Part shown: positions 5,836 to 6,917 of the stretch, one piece after another
Layout: the number at the start of each line of letters is the position of its first letter
Position numbering within the stretch: position 1 is the first letter of the stretch
NCBI GenBank assembly: GCA_023396555.1
Contig: JAEWWC010000075.1
Coordinates: forward strand, 1 to 6,917
Origin: Bacillota bacterium
Lineage (GTDB): Bacteria > Bacillota > Clostridia > Christensenellales > SZUA-584
Direction: 5' to 3'
DNA: 6,917 nt
The notes under the pieces: generated by a model
What the model was told of the DNA's origin: nothing
The model's database searches: none
The model's input: the letters and a program-made list of their open reading frames with translations, nothing else
Position numbers and translations under genes: made by a program

Positions 5836-6726
5836 TTACCACGCAATACCGCGCTTTTGTAGCGCCTGCGCTATATCCTGCATCATGTCCAACACGGCGG
5901 CCCTAGCCGCTTCCGCTGCCGGAAGATTCGCGTACTGCGGCTTTTTCCACGCCAGCAATATGCCGCGCGAGGAGTTGACCACTGCGCCTAGGCCATTACT
6001 GTCAAAGTTTACAGCGATGTCGTCCGCGCCCGCGCCTTGCGCTCCGTAGCCCGGTACCAGAAAGAACGTATGCGGCAGCCGTTTGCGCAGCGCCGCCGCT
6101 TCTTCGGGGTAGGTCGCGCCCACCACCGCGCCCACGCTGCTGTAGCCGGATGCGCCGATCAGCTTTTCGCCCCATTCGGACACCTTATCCGCCACAACCT
6201 CATACAACTTCTTGCCGCCGACGTTCAAATCCTGAAACTCGCCGCCGGAGGGGTTAGACGTCTTCACCAGCGCGAATATGCCCTTACCTGTTTTGGCGCA
6301 GCTATCCAGAAACGGCTGAATGCCGTCGATGCCGAGATACGCGTTGACGGTGATGAAGTCCGCCGCGCTGTTCTCCACATACGCTCTGGCATATGCGCCT
6401 GCAGTGGAACCGATATCGTTGCGCTTCACATCGGCGATCACCACCAGCCCTTTCTGCTGCGCGTAGGCCATCGTATCAAGAAAGCACTTCATGCCTTCCG
6501 CGCCGTACTGCTCGTAGTAAGCTGCCTGCACTTTCACCGACGGGGCGACGCCCTGTATGGCGTCTATTATATCACAGTTGTATTTATAAACGCACGCTGT
6601 AATCGCGCTGTCCGTCTCCTCTTTTGGCCGGTATTCACTGGGCAGATGCGACAGCTCGGTGTCCAGCCCGACGCAAGCCGGGCACCGTGTCTGTTTGATG
6701 GCGTCGCACAACCTGTCTATCTTCAT
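5836..6726 (-). CDS. pyrF: Orotidine 5'-phosphate decarboxylase, long (type 2) form
   Basis: This 296-residue enzyme carries out the last step to UMP, decarboxylation of OMP, as a cytoplasmic TIM barrel. The length and the motif ADVKRNDIGSTA (residues 98-109) mark the longer type 2 subfamily rather than the roughly 240-residue form of Bacillus. Asp99, Lys101 and Asp104 in that motif are the charged catalytic residues expected in D-x-K-x-x-D-I. Other landmarks are VGLDTE (19-24), SVKVQAAYYE (63-72), VNAYLGIDG (127-135), VKTSNPS (154-160), VVGATYPEE (201-209), the phosphate-loop segment LVPGYGAQGA (223-232) and NSSRGI (251-256). The ATG overlaps the pyrC stop by four bases (ATGA) and has GGAGG 6 bases upstream, so the start is well fixed. 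It ends in TAA, after which comes the repeat-rich gap before carA. Confidence 0.98.
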   Translation of the reverse strand: MKIDRLCDAIKQTRCPACVGLDTELSHLPSEYRPKEETDSAITACVYKYNCDIIDAIQGVAPSVKVQAAYYEQYGAEGMKCFLDTMAYAQQKGLVVIADVKRNDIGSTAGAYARAYVENSAADFITVNAYLGIDGIQPFLDSCAKTGKGIFALVKTSNPSGGEFQDLNVGGKKLYEVVADKVSEWGEKLIGASGYSSVGAVVGATYPEEAAALRKRLPHTFFLVPGYGAQGAGADDIAVNFDSNGLGAVVNSSRGILLAWKKPQYANLPAAEAARAAVLDMMQDIAQALQKRGIAW

Positions 6727-6917
6727 GCGTTGCCTCCGAAAACGATCTTGCCGTCCACGATGGTATGCGTTACTGTGCCGCGCAGCGTGTGGCCGATAAA
6801 CGGCGAGTTCTTACCCTTGGAGACGATATCCTCTTCTTTCACCGTGTACTCAGCATTCATGTCCGCGATCGTGATGTCTGCGGGCACGCCTTCCATGATA
6901 ACACCGCCGGTCAGGCC
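6723..6917 (-). CDS. pyrC: Dihydroorotase, C-terminal 64 residues (runs off the right edge)
   Basis: This is the third step of UMP synthesis, the reversible ring closure of carbamoyl aspartate to dihydroorotate by a zinc amidohydrolase. Only the C-terminal end is present. It reads G-x-P-A-D-I-T-I-A-D (from the tenth visible residue), then SKGKNSPFIGHTLRG and TIVDGKIVF, which is the typical end of the type I dihydroorotase family, where SKGKN(T/S)PF is well conserved. The metal ligands lie upstream, outside the window. The frame is open to the edge. The TGA stop overlaps the pyrF start by four bases. Another amidohydrolase such as allantoinase or hydantoinase could share part of this tail, but the pyr neighbours settle the call. 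Confidence 0.94.
   Translation of the reverse strand, partial: GLTGGVIMEGVPADITIADMNAEYTVKEEDIVSKGKNSPFIGHTLRGTVTHTIVDGKIVFGGNA
6733..6737 (-). promoter_or_regulatory. Ribosome binding site for pyrF
   Basis: GGAGG falls in the last codons of pyrC, 6 bases before the pyrF ATG. It supports the start that overlaps the pyrC stop codon. Confidence 0.7.

Overview
The window is almost entirely a de novo pyrimidine (UMP) biosynthesis operon read on the minus strand. In transcription order, from the right edge to the left, it holds pyrC (3' end only), pyrF, carA, carB, pyrK and pyrD (5' part only). Nothing convincing is encoded on the plus strand.

The gene order pyrC-pyrF-carA-carB-pyrK-pyrD, the electron-transfer subunit PyrK beside a class 1B dihydroorotate dehydrogenase, the long 'type 2' form of OMP decarboxylase and strong AGGAGG-type ribosome binding sites all point to a Gram-positive anaerobe of the Clostridia (Bacillota). 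By eye the GC content is well above 50%, so a GC-rich clostridial lineage, perhaps from an uncultured or gut-type group, is more likely than a classical low-GC Clostridium. I cannot place it more finely. The missing steps (pyrB, pyrE and probably pyrR) would be expected just outside the window, but they are not seen.

Region by region: 1-503 is the start of pyrD; 503-1282 is pyrK; 1285-4497 is carB; 4490-5551 is carA; 5552-5835 is a 284-base non-coding gap rich in hairpins; 5836-6726 is pyrF; 6723-6917 is the end of pyrC. CarA and CarB make carbamoyl phosphate, PyrC closes carbamoyl aspartate to dihydroorotate, PyrD with PyrK oxidises dihydroorotate to orotate with NAD+ as acceptor, and PyrF decarboxylates OMP to UMP. 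UMP probably feeds back on CarB, whose allosteric-domain residues are kept.

Four of the five gene junctions are tight: a 4-base overlap (pyrC/pyrF), an 8-base overlap (carA/carB), a 2-base gap (carB/pyrK) and a 1-base overlap (pyrK/pyrD). The exception is pyrF/carA. Its gap holds five separate perfect inverted repeats plus a two-armed, clover-like fold, and most of it lies between imperfect inverted 8-mers. This looks like one or two dispersed palindromic repeat elements (REP- or MITE-like) inserted in the operon. It is the only part of the window that the genes do not explain. No other novel system is visible.
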